This document shows positions 52,458 to 60,999 of a DNA stretch of 64,000 nt, piece after piece. The stretch is from Beijerinckiaceae bacterium (GTDB lineage: Bacteria; Pseudomonadota; Alphaproteobacteria; Rhizobiales; Beijerinckiaceae), in the NCBI GenBank assembly GCA_024304885.1, contig JALJOM010000008.1:248001-312000 (forward strand). The letters run 5' to 3'. The notes under the pieces were generated by a model. It saw nothing but the letters and a program-made list of their open reading frames with translations. It was not told where the DNA came from and did no database searches. Position 1 is the first letter of the stretch. The number at the start of each line of letters is the position of its first letter. Made by a program: the position numbers and the translations under genes.

Positions 52458-53663
52458 TCAGCCGAATGCCGAAAGCCCCGTGATCGCGCGACCGAGAATC
52501 AGGGCGTGGATGTCGTTCGTCCCCTCGTAGGTATTCACGGTCTCGAGATTGGCGACGTGGCGCATCACATGGAACTCGGCCGAAATTCCATTGGCGCCGT
52601 GCATGTCTCGCGCGGCCCTCGCGATGTCGAGCGCCTTCAGGGCATTGTTACGCTTGACGAGTGAGATCGCTTCCGGCGCGAGCTTGCCTTGCTCGAGCAG
52701 GCGCCCGATGCGCAAGGCCGCCTGAAGGCCGAGCGCGGTCTCCGTTGCCATGTCGGCGAGCTTCTTCTGGATCAGCTGGTTGGCGGCGAGCGGCCGGCCG
52801 AATTGTGTGCGCTCGAGCGTGTAGGCGCGTGCGGCCTCGTAGCAGAATTCGGCCGCACCCATCGTGCCCCAGGCGATCCCGTAGCGGGCGCGGTCGAGGC
52901 ATCCGAAAGGTCCTCGTAGGCCCGTGACGTTCGGCAGGAGGTTTTCCTCCGGCACGTCCACATTATCCATCACGATCTCGCCCGTCGGCGAGGCCCTGAG
53001 CGAAAGCTTTCTTACGATCGCGGGTGTAGTCATTCCCTTCATCCCGCGTTCGAGGACGAATCCGCGAACGCGGTCGTCATGGGTTTTAGATCTCGCCCAC
53101 ACCAATGCGATATCTGCGATCGGTGCGTTGGTGATCCATGTCTTCGTTCCGTTCAGGCGATAGCCCTGCGTGGATCTTTCTGCCCGTGTGCGCATGCCCC
53201 CGGGGTCCGATCCGGCCTCGGGCTCGGTGAGGCCGAAGCACCCGACCCATTCGCCGCTCGCGAGCCGGGGCAGGTATCTTTGCCTCTGCTCCTCGCTGCC
53301 GTAGGCGTAGATCGCATGCATCACGAGCGAGGATTGCACGCTCATCGCGGAGCGATAGCCACTGTCTATACGCTCGATCTCGCGGAGCGCGAGCCCATAG
53401 GCGACAGCGCCGAGCCCGGCGCCGCCATAGGCGGGCGGCAGGGTCGGGCCGAGGAGGCCCTGCGCCCCCATTTTCGCGATCACGCCGCGATCGAACCTTT
53501 CTTCGAGGTAATCGGTCGTGACGCGCGGCAACAGAACGTCGCGCGCGAACGCCGCGGTCGAAGAGCGCACGAGCCGCTCCTCGGCGCTCAATTGCCCGTC
53601 GATGTCGAAGGGATCGTTCCAGGCGAATTGTGCTCTCGCCGCGCCGCTGTCCGCCGCTCCCAT
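52458..53663 (-). CDS. Acyl-CoA dehydrogenase, glutaryl-CoA dehydrogenase type
   Basis: 401 residues. FAD/substrate motifs are [20 protein letters not shown] (~residues 145-164), [19 protein letters not shown], and the C-terminal [20 protein letters not shown] then [20 protein letters not shown] with the catalytic Glu in YEGT. The Arg in [10 protein letters not shown] and the overall pattern fit GcdH, which oxidatively decarboxylates glutaryl-CoA in lysine/tryptophan breakdown. GGGAGA precedes the ATG. No other pathway gene is adjacent, so the substrate is inferred. Confidence 0.88.
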   Translation of the reverse strand: MGAADSGAARAQFAWNDPFDIDGQLSAEERLVRSSTAAFARDVLLPRVTTDYLEERFDRGVIAKMGAQGLLGPTLPPAYGGAGLGAVAYGLALREIERIDSGYRSAMSVQSSLVMHAIYAYGSEEQRQRYLPRLASGEWVGCFGLTEPEAGSDPGGMRTRAERSTQGYRLNGTKTWITNAPIADIALVWARSKTHDDRVRGFVLERGMKGMTTPAIVRKLSLRASPTGEIVMDNVDVPEENLLPNVTGLRGPFGCLDRARYGIAWGTMGAAEFCYEAARAYTLERTQFGRPLAANQLIQKKLADMATETALGLQAALRIGRLLEQGKLAPEAISLVKRNNALKALDIARAARDMHGANGISAEFHVMRHVANLETVNTYEGTNDIHALILGRAITGLSAFG

Positions 53664-53833
53664 CTCGTCTCTCCCGAAAGCGCGTGCCGGAGCTCTCGCA
53701 TTTTTTCGTGCGGGATCGGATTGATCCAGGTCAGGATACCACGTGCCGGCGCATCCTATCGAGCAGGACACGGCGATGCTCGGTCTTCCCGGCCGAGAGC
53801 CAGGCTCGGCACCGAACCACGAGGATCTCGATC

Positions 53834-54313
53834 ATGAAGCACAAAGCACTCCTTCTCTCTACCCTGGTCCTCTGTGGGGCCTTCGCATCGGAGCCGGCCG
53901 GCGCGAGACCGCGTACCAAGGTCGGCACGCTCACCTGCGACGTCTCGGCCGGGATCGGCCTCATCATATTTCAGAAGCAAGACTTGAGGTGCACGTTCCA
54001 CCCTGCCAAGGGCGGGCCGGACACCTATTACACCGGACAGATCGCGGATTACGGCGTGGCGCTCGGCGCCGTCCAGGAAGGCTATCTCGTCTGGGGCGTG
54101 ATCGCCGCGACGAGGAGTGTCGCGCCCGGCGCGCTCGCCGGAACCTATGCCGGGGTGGGGGCTCAGGCGACGGCCGGGGTCGGGGTCGGCGCCAATCTCC
54201 TCGTCGGCGGCACCGGAAACGCCTTTTCCCTTCAGCCGCTGTCTGTCCAAGGCCAGATCGGCGTGAACGTCGCGGCCGGGATCACGAGCGTCACCTTGAC
54301 CGCTGTCCCATAG
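53834..54313 (+). CDS. DUF992 family secreted protein
   Basis: 159 residues. Signal peptide MKHKALLLSTLVLCGAFASE then PAGA. The DUF992 features are VGTLTCDVSAGIGLII, CTFHPAKGGPDTYYTGQIAD, PGALAGTYAGVGAQATAGVG, GANLLVGGTGNAFSLQPLSV and a final beta strand. Probably periplasmic or outer-membrane; function unknown. Its stop TAG begins a family A repeat. Confidence 0.88.
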   Translation: MKHKALLLSTLVLCGAFASEPAGARPRTKVGTLTCDVSAGIGLIIFQKQDLRCTFHPAKGGPDTYYTGQIADYGVALGAVQEGYLVWGVIAATRSVAPGALAGTYAGVGAQATAGVGVGANLLVGGTGNAFSLQPLSVQGQIGVNVAAGITSVTLTAVP

Positions 54314-54416
54314 AGCATTTTCCAGCGAACCGGACTCCGGTTCGCGTCGCGAAAATGCGATAAAATAGAAAAGCAGAGCTGCTTTCCGATCCAAGCGAAG
54401 TGGAGGGCGATTCTAG
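54311..54416 (+). repeat. Family A palindromic repeat, short form, joined to a B repeat
   Basis: TAGAGCATTTTCCAGCGAAC, CGGTTCGCGTCGCGAAAATG, CGATAAAATAGAAAAGCAGA and ending in TTCTAG (54411-54416). Its CTAG is shared with the B copy that follows. Confidence 0.88.
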
Positions 54417-54567
54417 AGCGGGACGAGGAAAAGTGGACAGCGGCTTTTCGGCGCAATCGCGTTTACGCACATTACGTAAACTCATCTGCCTATCCCGCTC
54501 TGAGCTTTTGGAATCGATCGCGTTTCGTGACTTTGGATCGATTCGATCCAAAGTCATCGTGATCTAG
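54413..54567 (+). repeat. Family B palindromic repeat, long form, CTAG at both ends
   Basis: 155 bp. CTAGAGCGGGACGAGGAAAA, then GTTTACGCACATTACGTAAAC, CCCGCTCTGAGCTTTTGG and arms GACTTTGGATCG / CGATCCAAAGTC, ending GTGATCTAG. Confidence 0.92.
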
Positions 54568-54689
54568 GACTCATCGACGTTTCCTGCCGTCATGGATCCG
54601 CTGGGCGGTTTCCCGCGTTGTCCGGGGGAGGGGCCGCGACCGAACGGGGAGCCCGGACGCCGAGACGGCGTCGGGTGCATGTGTGGCAC

Positions 54690-55715
54690 ATGGAGAGCGC
54701 GCTCGATTGGTGGCGCCGCATCCAAGGGGATGTTCTCGCCGTGGCGGGTTTCGGCCCGATCGAATGCGCCTATCGCGTGGTGGCTTCCGGGACGCATTGG
54801 CGGCTGCGCGACTATGGCGGCGAGGGGGGCTGTCCGCTCCTCGTCGTCGCGGCGCCGATCAAGCACCCCTATCTGTGGGACCTGACCCCGGCCGTGAGCG
54901 CGATCCGCGCCTGCCTCGATCATGGGCTGCACGTATGCCTCTTGGAGTGGATCGCACCGCAGGAGGGCACGCCACCGCTCGGGCTCGACCATTATGCGCA
55001 CGAGGCGATCGGGTCCTGTGTCGATCGGATCGCGGGTGCCGACGGCGGCCGCAAGCCCGTGCTGATCGGCCATTCGCTCGGCGGAACCTTCGCAGCGATC
55101 CACGCGGCGGCCGAGCCCTCGAGCCTCGGCGGGCTCGCCCTCCTCGGCGCGCCTCTGTGCTTTGCGAGAGAGACCAGCCGGTTTGGCGACGCCGTCGTCG
55201 CGCTCGCGCCGGCGCATCTTTCGCACGCGAGCATCGTCCCGGGCTACGTGCTCTCGGAATTTTGCGCAATCGCCACGCCCGACATCTTCGTCTGGGCCCG
55301 ATGGGCCGACCTCGCGCGCGGGCTCCACGATCCCTACGCCGTCGAGATGCATATGCGGGTCGAGCGCTGGGCCCTCGACGAGTTGCCGCTCTCCGGCAGG
55401 CTCGTCGAGGAGGTGCTGCAACGGCTCTATCGCGAGGATCGCTTCTGCCGCGGCTGCCTCGAGATCGCGGGCCGGACCCTGGGGCCGAAAGACATCATTG
55501 TGCCGACGCTCGCCGTCGTCACCACGTCGGACGATGTGGTGCCGCGCGAGTCGGTCGAGCCGTTTCTCGCGGCGCTGTCGAGCAGGAAGGTCGCGCTCGT
55601 CGAATATCCGGGCGAGCCCGGCGTGGGCTTGCAGCACCTCGGCATCCTCGCCGGACGGCAGGCTCGCGCGACGATCTGGCCGAGGATCCTCGCCTGGATC
55701 GACGCGCTCGAATAA
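54690..55715 (+). CDS. PhaC-like alpha/beta hydrolase
   Basis: 341 residues. It resembles class III poly(3-hydroxyalkanoate) synthases in overall layout: PLLVVAAPIKHPYLWDLTP, CLLEWIAPQEGTPPLGLDHYA, nucleophile elbow LIGHSLGGTFAAIHA, acid SDDVVP and His in LQHLGILAG. However, PhaC has Cys in the elbow (GxCxGG), while here it is Ser, so hydrolase or transesterase activity is more likely. Start ATG 54690 (MESALDWWRR) is chosen on similarity; a GTG at 54618 is possible. No phasin or phaE gene is adjacent. Confidence 0.75.
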   Translation: MESALDWWRRIQGDVLAVAGFGPIECAYRVVASGTHWRLRDYGGEGGCPLLVVAAPIKHPYLWDLTPAVSAIRACLDHGLHVCLLEWIAPQEGTPPLGLDHYAHEAIGSCVDRIAGADGGRKPVLIGHSLGGTFAAIHAAAEPSSLGGLALLGAPLCFARETSRFGDAVVALAPAHLSHASIVPGYVLSEFCAIATPDIFVWARWADLARGLHDPYAVEMHMRVERWALDELPLSGRLVEEVLQRLYREDRFCRGCLEIAGRTLGPKDIIVPTLAVVTTSDDVVPRESVEPFLAALSSRKVALVEYPGEPGVGLQHLGILAGRQARATIWPRILAWIDALE

Positions 55716-55767
55716 AGGCTCCGGTCGAGGCGTCGATCCAGCCGATAAAGGATCGAATGGTCTCGTT

Positions 55768-56106
55768 CTACTTGGCTTGCTCGAGATGCATCAGCGCCGT
55801 CTCGGCATGCTGCGTCGCGGCGTCGGCCTGGCCCTTCTTGCCGGTCTCGATCGCTTGCTTCAAATGATCGATTCCCTGCTTGGTATGAGGGTTGGCCTTG
55901 GCTTTCTCGGCGGCCTCGGCGTGGGTGAGCCCGACCTCGGCATGAACGACGAGCTGCTTCGCATCGCCTTTCTTGCCTTCGTCAATGGCTTGCTTCGTAT
56001 GGGTTATGGCTTCCTTGACATGATCTTCGACGGCAACCGAGATTCGTGGAGCCAGGAACAGCGCGAGAGCAAGGCTCAGCATAGCTGCTGCGAAACGTCG
56101 GGTCAT
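55768..56106 (-). CDS. SmbP-like small metal-binding protein
   Basis: 112 residues: signal peptide TRRFAAAMLSLALALFLAPR, then two repeats of about 42 residues. Each has the exact His pattern H-x6-H-x18-H-x6-H (HVKEAITH...HAEVGLTH and HTKQGIDH...HAETALMH), eight His in all, with EGKKGDA/TGKKGQA between helices. This fits the periplasmic four-helix metal-binding SmbP family (copper and other divalent ions) first known in Nitrosomonas. The ATG has AGGGG 8 nt upstream. It lies convergent to the PhaC-like gene. Confidence 0.85.
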   Translation of the reverse strand: MTRRFAAAMLSLALALFLAPRISVAVEDHVKEAITHTKQAIDEGKKGDAKQLVVHAEVGLTHAEAAEKAKANPHTKQGIDHLKQAIETGKKGQADAATQHAETALMHLEQAK

Positions 56107-56253
56107 GGTGAGTACCCCTATTGCTTCGTTCATTTCCACCGGAAGAGCCGCGGGCGATCTCTCGAGGAGACGCTGCGCCCTGTCGGCACAGTCGAATATG
56201 CGACTCGGCCGGTGAAAAACGAGGCTCGAGCCAAAAAAGTTGAACGGGCCGCG

Positions 56254-56391
56254 ATAGAGTATCTTCCAGCGAACTGGATACCGGTTCGCATTTCGATCTC
56301 GATGTTTCGATAGATCGACATCGATGCGAAAATGCGATAAAATAAGATTGTAGTGCAGGTTTCCGATTCCATCGGAACGGAAGCCGCTCTC
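56254..56391 (+). repeat. Family A palindromic repeat, long form
   Basis: Best long-form copy: TAGAGTATCTTCCAGCGAAC, then the nested hairpin ATTTCGATCTCGATGTTTCG with ATAGATCGACATCGATGCG, then AAAATGCGATAAAATAAG and TTCCGATTCCATCGGAA. Confidence 0.88.
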
Positions 56392-56543
56392 GATCACGAC
56401 GACTTTGGATCGAATCGATCCAAAGTCTTGAAACCTGATCGATTCCAAAACTTCAGAGCGGGATAGGCAGACGAGTTTTCGCAATCTCCGTAAGTGCGAT
56501 TGCGCCGGAAAACCGGTGTCCACTTTTCCTCGTCCCGCTCTAG
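56390..56543 (-). repeat. Family B palindromic repeat, long form
   Basis: CGATCACGACGACTTTGGAT, GAGCGGGATAGGCAGACGAG, TTTTCGCAATCTCCGTAAGT, CTTTTCCTCGTCCCGCTCTAG. It is adjacent to an A repeat on its left. It lies 41 bp downstream of the pdhC stop. Confidence 0.9.
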
Positions 56544-56584
56544 CGTCGCAACCATTCAGGCTGCTCGAAAATGCGGGGCTTCGG

Positions 56585-57940
56585 CTACACCAGCATCGTG
56601 AGAGGAGCTTCGATCAGGCTCTTGAAGGCCGCGAGAAGCTCGGCACCTAGTGCGCCATCGACCGCACGGTGATCGGTCGAAAGCGTCACGGTCATGAGCG
56701 TTGCGACCGTGGGAACGCCGTCCTTGACGACCACACGCGGCTCGCCCGCACCCACGGCGAGGATCGTCGCATGTGGAGGGTTGATGATCGCGGAGAAATT
56801 CTTGATCCCGTACATGCCGAGGTTGGACACCGCCGTCACGCCGCCTTGATACTCTTCCGGCTTCAGCTTGCGCAGCCTTGCGCGTGTCGCGAGGTCACGC
56901 ATCTCGTTCGCGATGACCGACAGCGTCTTGGTCTCGGCCGAGCGGATCACGGGCGTGATCAAGCCGCCCGGGATCGCCACGGCGACCCCGACATCGGCTC
57001 GGCTGTGGTGCAGCATGGCGTTCTCGGTCCAGGTCACGTTGGCGTCCGGGACACGGACGAGCGCGAGGGCGAGGGCCTTGATGATGAAATCGTTGACCGA
57101 GATCTTGTAGGCGGGCGTTCCGTCCGGTCCTTTCGGCGCGGCCGCGTTGATCGTCGTGCGGAGGCCCAGAAGCGCGTCGATGTTGCAGTCGATCGTCAGA
57201 GTGAAATGCGGGATGTTGCGGCTCGACTCGAGAAGGCGCCGCGCGATCGTCTTGCGCATCAAATCGTGGGGGACCTTCTCGTAGGATCCCGGCACGTAGA
57301 GTTTCTCGATCGCCTCGTCGGACGGCCCCGCCGGGACGGGAGCACTCGGCGCCGGCGCTTCAGCGCGCCGCTCGGGCGCGGGAGCAGGTCCCGCGGCGAG
57401 CGCGGCTCTCACGTCGCGCTCGATGATGCGCCCGTGTGGGCCGGAGCCCGAAAGCGTCGAAAGGTCGAGGCTCGCCTGCTTGGCGATCCGGCGCGCGAGC
57501 GGCGAGGCGAAAATCCGCGTGCCGTTGCGGGCCGCGACTGCTGCCTCGGGAACCGCCGCGCCCTCATGCTTCGAGACAGCCCTACGGGTTTCCTCGGCAT
57601 GAGGGGCACTTGTCTCCATCGGTGGCGGTTCCGGTGCGGTCTTAGGGGCTGGCGCAGGTGTCGTTTGGGCGACAGCGGCTGCAGTCGCGACATCCTCGCC
57701 CTCGCCCGCGATCACGCCGATCACGTCGTTGACAGGAACATCCGCCGTGCCTTCCGGCACGACGATCTTCGCGAGGATTCCTTCATCGACGGCCTCGACC
57801 TCCATGGTGGCCTTGTCGGTCTCGATCTCGGCGATGACGTCACCGGGCTTGATGGCGTCGCCCTCCTTCTTCAGCCAGCGCGAAAGATTGCCCTTCTCCA
57901 TGGTGGGCGAGAGCGCGGGCATGAGGATGTCGACGGCCAT
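56585..57940 (-). CDS. pdhC: Pyruvate dehydrogenase E2, dihydrolipoamide acetyltransferase
   Basis: 451 residues. One lipoyl domain (lysine in [17 protein letters not shown], residues ~36-52), an Ala/Pro linker, the E3/E1-binding domain (FASPLARRIAKQASLDLSTL, GPHGRIIERDV) and the catalytic domain ending with the CoA-acetyltransferase motif STDHRAVDGALGAELL (His and Asp). It transfers the acetyl group to CoA. It is preceded by a 51-aa gene and pdhB. No lpd gene follows. Confidence 0.95.
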   Translation of the reverse strand: MAVDILMPALSPTMEKGNLSRWLKKEGDAIKPGDVIAEIETDKATMEVEAVDEGILAKIVVPEGTADVPVNDVIGVIAGEGEDVATAAAVAQTTPAPAPKTAPEPPPMETSAPHAEETRRAVSKHEGAAVPEAAVAARNGTRIFASPLARRIAKQASLDLSTLSGSGPHGRIIERDVRAALAAGPAPAPERRAEAPAPSAPVPAGPSDEAIEKLYVPGSYEKVPHDLMRKTIARRLLESSRNIPHFTLTIDCNIDALLGLRTTINAAAPKGPDGTPAYKISVNDFIIKALALALVRVPDANVTWTENAMLHHSRADVGVAVAIPGGLITPVIRSAETKTLSVIANEMRDLATRARLRKLKPEEYQGGVTAVSNLGMYGIKNFSAIINPPHATILAVGAGEPRVVVKDGVPTVATLMTVTLSTDHRAVDGALGAELLAAFKSLIEAPLTMLV

Positions 57941-57951
57941 AGGCGCACGCT

Positions 57952-58107
57952 TCAGTGGGGTTGGTCGATGAGCTCGAGACGGCGCAGGATCCGCTCCATC
58001 TGCTCCGCGCCGGTCCATGCGGACTCGCGCACGTCGGCTTTCAGGTCGGCGACATCCGCTTGGATCCACCGAATTTGCGCAAACAGCTCGTTCGTCGGCT
58101 CGAGCAT
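57952..58107 (-). CDS. Small helical protein (51 aa) inside the pdh operon
   Basis: ATG 58105-58107 is 8 bp after the pdhB stop, with GGTAGGTG serving as ribosome-binding site and overlapping that stop. The product MLEPTNELFAQIRWIQADVA, DLKADVRESAWTGAEQMERI, LRRLELIDQPH is one or two amphipathic helices with heptad-like leucines. It ends 11 bp before pdhC. I know no function; the position suggests a role with the E1/E2 complex, but this is inference. Confidence 0.65.
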   Translation of the reverse strand: MLEPTNELFAQIRWIQADVADLKADVRESAWTGAEQMERILRRLELIDQPH

Positions 58108-58115
58108 CACTGCAC

Positions 58116-59474
58116 CTACCGATAGCACACGGCCTTCACCGCCTCGACCACCTCGGCGACGCTCGGCAGCGCGAGCTTCTCGAGATTGGCGGCATAGGGC
58201 ATGGGCACGTCCTTGCCGGTAATGCGTACAACGGGCGCATCGAGGTAGTCGAAAGCCTGCTCCATGAGGCGGGCAGAAATCTCCGCGCCGATCCCACACT
58301 GCGGCCAACCCTCCTCGACGGTGACGCAACGCCCGGTCTTCTTGACGGATTCGACGATCGCCGCAGTATCCATGGGCCGGAGCGTGCGAAGATCGAGGAT
58401 CTCGGCGTCGATCCCTTGGGCTTCGAGCTCGGTCGCCGCCTTCTCGGCATAGGTCATGCCGATCCCGAAGGAGACGATGGTCACGTCCTTGCCCTCGCGG
58501 GCGATCCGCGCGACGCCGATCGGCACGAGATGATCCTCGACCTGCGGCACCTCGAAGCTGTGGCCGTAGAGGATCTCGTTCTCGAGGAAGATCACGGGGT
58601 TCGGATCGCGGATCGCGCTCTTCAGCAGGCCCTTCGCGTCCGCGGCCGTATAGGGGACGACGACCTTGAGCCCCGGCACATTGGAATACCAGGCGCAATA
58701 ATCCTGGCTGTGCTGCGCGGCGACGCGCGCCGCGGCGCCGTTCGGGCCGCGAAACACGACAGGGCAACCCATCTGCCCGCCCGACATGTAGAGAGTCTTG
58801 GCGGCGGAATTGATGATCTGGTCCATCGCCTGCATGGCGAAATTGAAGGTCATGAACTCGACGATCGGGCGCAGCCCCGCCATGGCCGCGCCGACGCCGA
58901 GGCCCGCAAACCCATGCTCGGTGATCGGCGTATCGACCACCCGTCTCGCGCCGAATTCGTCGAGAAGCCCTTGGGTGATCTTGTAGGCGCCTTGATATTC
59001 CGCGACCTCCTCGCCGAGGATGAACACCGTCTCGTCGCGGCGCATCTCCTCGGCCATGGCATCGCGCAAGGCCTCGCGCACGGTCATCGTGACCATGGCC
59101 GTGCCTTCGGGCAAGGCCTCGGCGGGGACGCCTTTCGGTGCAGCGGCGGGAGCCATCGGGACAGCAGGTGTGGGTTGTGGCTCCGGCGTGGCGGGCTCCG
59201 AGCCGGGAGCGACCTCCGAGGAAGCCGTCTCGCCCTCGCCGGCGATCACCGCGATCGGCGTATTGACCGCGACATTCTCGGTCCCGTCGGGCACGAGGAT
59301 CTTCGCGATGAGCCCGTCATCGACGGCCTCGACCTCCATGGTCGCCTTGTCGGTCTCGATCTCGGCGATGACATCGCCCGACTTGACGGGATCGCCTTCC
59401 TTCTTCAGCCATTTCGTGAGCTTGCCCTGCTCCATCGTCGGCGAAAGGGCAGGCATGAGGACGTTCGTCGCCAT
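58116..59474 (-). CDS. pdhB: Pyruvate dehydrogenase E1 component subunit beta with N-terminal lipoyl domain
   Basis: 452 residues. The N-terminal lipoyl domain (lysine in [17 protein letters not shown]) and Ala/Pro linker precede the transketolase-like E1-beta part: [57 protein letters not shown], and [20 protein letters not shown]. The extra lipoyl domain on E1-beta is typical of alphaproteobacteria. It forms the E1 heterotetramer with PdhA. The start lies one base after the pdhA stop (TGACATG). Confidence 0.96.
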   Translation of the reverse strand: MATNVLMPALSPTMEQGKLTKWLKKEGDPVKSGDVIAEIETDKATMEVEAVDDGLIAKILVPDGTENVAVNTPIAVIAGEGETASSEVAPGSEPATPEPQPTPAVPMAPAAAPKGVPAEALPEGTAMVTMTVREALRDAMAEEMRRDETVFILGEEVAEYQGAYKITQGLLDEFGARRVVDTPITEHGFAGLGVGAAMAGLRPIVEFMTFNFAMQAMDQIINSAAKTLYMSGGQMGCPVVFRGPNGAAARVAAQHSQDYCAWYSNVPGLKVVVPYTAADAKGLLKSAIRDPNPVIFLENEILYGHSFEVPQVEDHLVPIGVARIAREGKDVTIVSFGIGMTYAEKAATELEAQGIDAEILDLRTLRPMDTAAIVESVKKTGRCVTVEEGWPQCGIGAEISARLMEQAFDYLDAPVVRITGKDVPMPYAANLEKLALPSVAEVVEAVKAVCYR

Positions 59475-59475
59475 G

Positions 59476-60525
59476 TCAGAGTCCGGCGCCGGCAGGGTGC
59501 AATACATCCGTCCACAGCTCGGCGGGATCGGGCTCGGCATCGTGCGAGGCGAAATCCACCGCTTCCGCGATGGTCGCGCGAACCTCCGCGTCGATCGCCT
59601 TCAGCTCGTCCTCGCTCGCCTGCTTGCCGGAAAGCAGCCTTTGGCGCACTTGCTCGATCGGATCGTGCTCCTCGCGCATCTTCTGCACTTCTTCCTTCGA
59701 CCGATATTTCGCGGGATCCGACATGGAGTGGCCGCGATAGCGATAGGTCTGCATCTCGAGGATGATCGGGCCGTTGCCGCCACGGCACCAGTCGGTTGCG
59801 CGCTGTGCGGCGGCCTTGACCGCACGGACGTCCATGCCGTCGACCTGCTCGCCCGGGATGTTGAAGGATTGGCCGCGTTTCGAGAAATCCGTGAGCGCGG
59901 AAGAGCGCGTCACCGAGGTGCCCATGGCATAGCGATTGTTCTCGACGATATAGACGACCGGCAGCTTCCAGAGCTCCGCCATGTTGAAGCTCTCGTAGAC
60001 TTGGCCCTGGTTCGCCGCGCCGTCGCCGAAATAGGTGAAGCACACGTTGTCGTTGCCGCGATAGCGGTTGGCGAAGGCGATTCCGGTGCCGAGCGGTACC
60101 TGCGCGCCGACGATGCCGTGTCCGCCGTAGAACTGCTTCGCCTTGGAGAACATGTGCATCGAGCCGCCCTTGCCCTTCGAGTAGCCGCCGCGGCGGCCGG
60201 TCAGCTCGGCCATGACCCCCTTCGGGTCCATGCCGCAGGCGAGCATGTGGCCATGGTCGCGATAGCTCGTGATCGTCTGGTCGCCTTCCTTCGCGACCAT
60301 CATCACGCCGGTCACGACCGCTTCCTGCCCGATGTAGAGATGGCAGAATCCGCCGATGAGGCCCATGCCGTACATCTGCCCCGCGCGTTCCTCGAAACGG
60401 CGAATGAGCAGCATCCTGCGATAGGCTTCGAGCTCCTCTTCCCTCGTGAAGCTCGGACCCTGCGCGGGGGTGGCCTTGCCTTTGCGCGGCGCAGGCTTGC
60501 TGCGAGCGGTGTCGGAAGGGGCCAT
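59476..60525 (-). CDS. pdhA: Pyruvate dehydrogenase E1 component subunit alpha
   Basis: 349 residues. The ThDP-binding motif [20 protein letters not shown]-like run (GDG...N) lies at ~168-187, preceded by [20 protein letters not shown] and followed by the phosphorylation-loop equivalent [17 protein letters not shown]. It decarboxylates pyruvate with PdhB. First gene of pdhA-pdhB-orf51-pdhC. Downstream of, and co-directional with, the DivIC-like gene (92 bp gap). Confidence 0.96.
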   Translation of the reverse strand: MAPSDTARSKPAPRKGKATPAQGPSFTREEELEAYRRMLLIRRFEERAGQMYGMGLIGGFCHLYIGQEAVVTGVMMVAKEGDQTITSYRDHGHMLACGMDPKGVMAELTGRRGGYSKGKGGSMHMFSKAKQFYGGHGIVGAQVPLGTGIAFANRYRGNDNVCFTYFGDGAANQGQVYESFNMAELWKLPVVYIVENNRYAMGTSVTRSSALTDFSKRGQSFNIPGEQVDGMDVRAVKAAAQRATDWCRGGNGPIILEMQTYRYRGHSMSDPAKYRSKEEVQKMREEHDPIEQVRQRLLSGKQASEDELKAIDAEVRATIAEAVDFASHDAEPDPAELWTDVLHPAGAGL

Positions 60526-60617
60526 CGGGTCACCCGGGAATTGCAGAGGCTTTCGGAGGGCCAGGCTAGCCTAGCAGGCAGGGGAATGCGAGCCAAAATC
60601 GACGGCGGGTGCAGGCG

Positions 60618-60950
60618 TCAGCGTGTCGTTGCCGCCCGAGGCGGGACCAGGACCACGAGCTCGTTCTTGTCGATCCTGCCGAGCACCTCGCGGGCCGCCT
60701 CCTCGAGAAGGTCGCGGTCGAGGACGGGACCCCGTATCATGGAGATCCTCTGCTCCCACAGGGCCTGCTCGGCGCGGACGGCCTTCAGCTCCTCCCGCAA
60801 GGTGGCGACGCGTTGCTCGTACTCGTCCTTGGTCTTCAAGCCGCGCTCGCCATTGACGGCGTGCCAGACGAAATAGGAGCCGACCGCGCCCGACACGCAG
60901 TAGAGGAGGAGAGGATAGAGGATGGCGCGGAGGCGTCGGCGGATGACCAT
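60618..60950 (-). CDS. Septum formation initiator (FtsB/DivIC) family protein
   Basis: 110 residues. A short basic N-terminus, one transmembrane helix (LYPLLLYCVSGAVGSYFVW), then a coiled coil (KTKDEYEQRVATLREELKAV then RAEQALWEQRISMI) and the family C-terminus DLLEEAAREVLGRIDKNELV. It bridges division proteins at the septum. The eno - ftsB-like - pdhA order is common in Hyphomicrobiales, here interrupted by a transporter gene. Confidence 0.9.
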   Translation of the reverse strand: MVIRRRLRAILYPLLLYCVSGAVGSYFVWHAVNGERGLKTKDEYEQRVATLREELKAVRAEQALWEQRISMIRGPVLDRDLLEEAAREVLGRIDKNELVVLVPPRAATTR

Positions 60951-60999
60951 GCCTCAGTCTCGCCCTTTTCGGTTAGGGATCGATTAACGAGGGCTCCTC

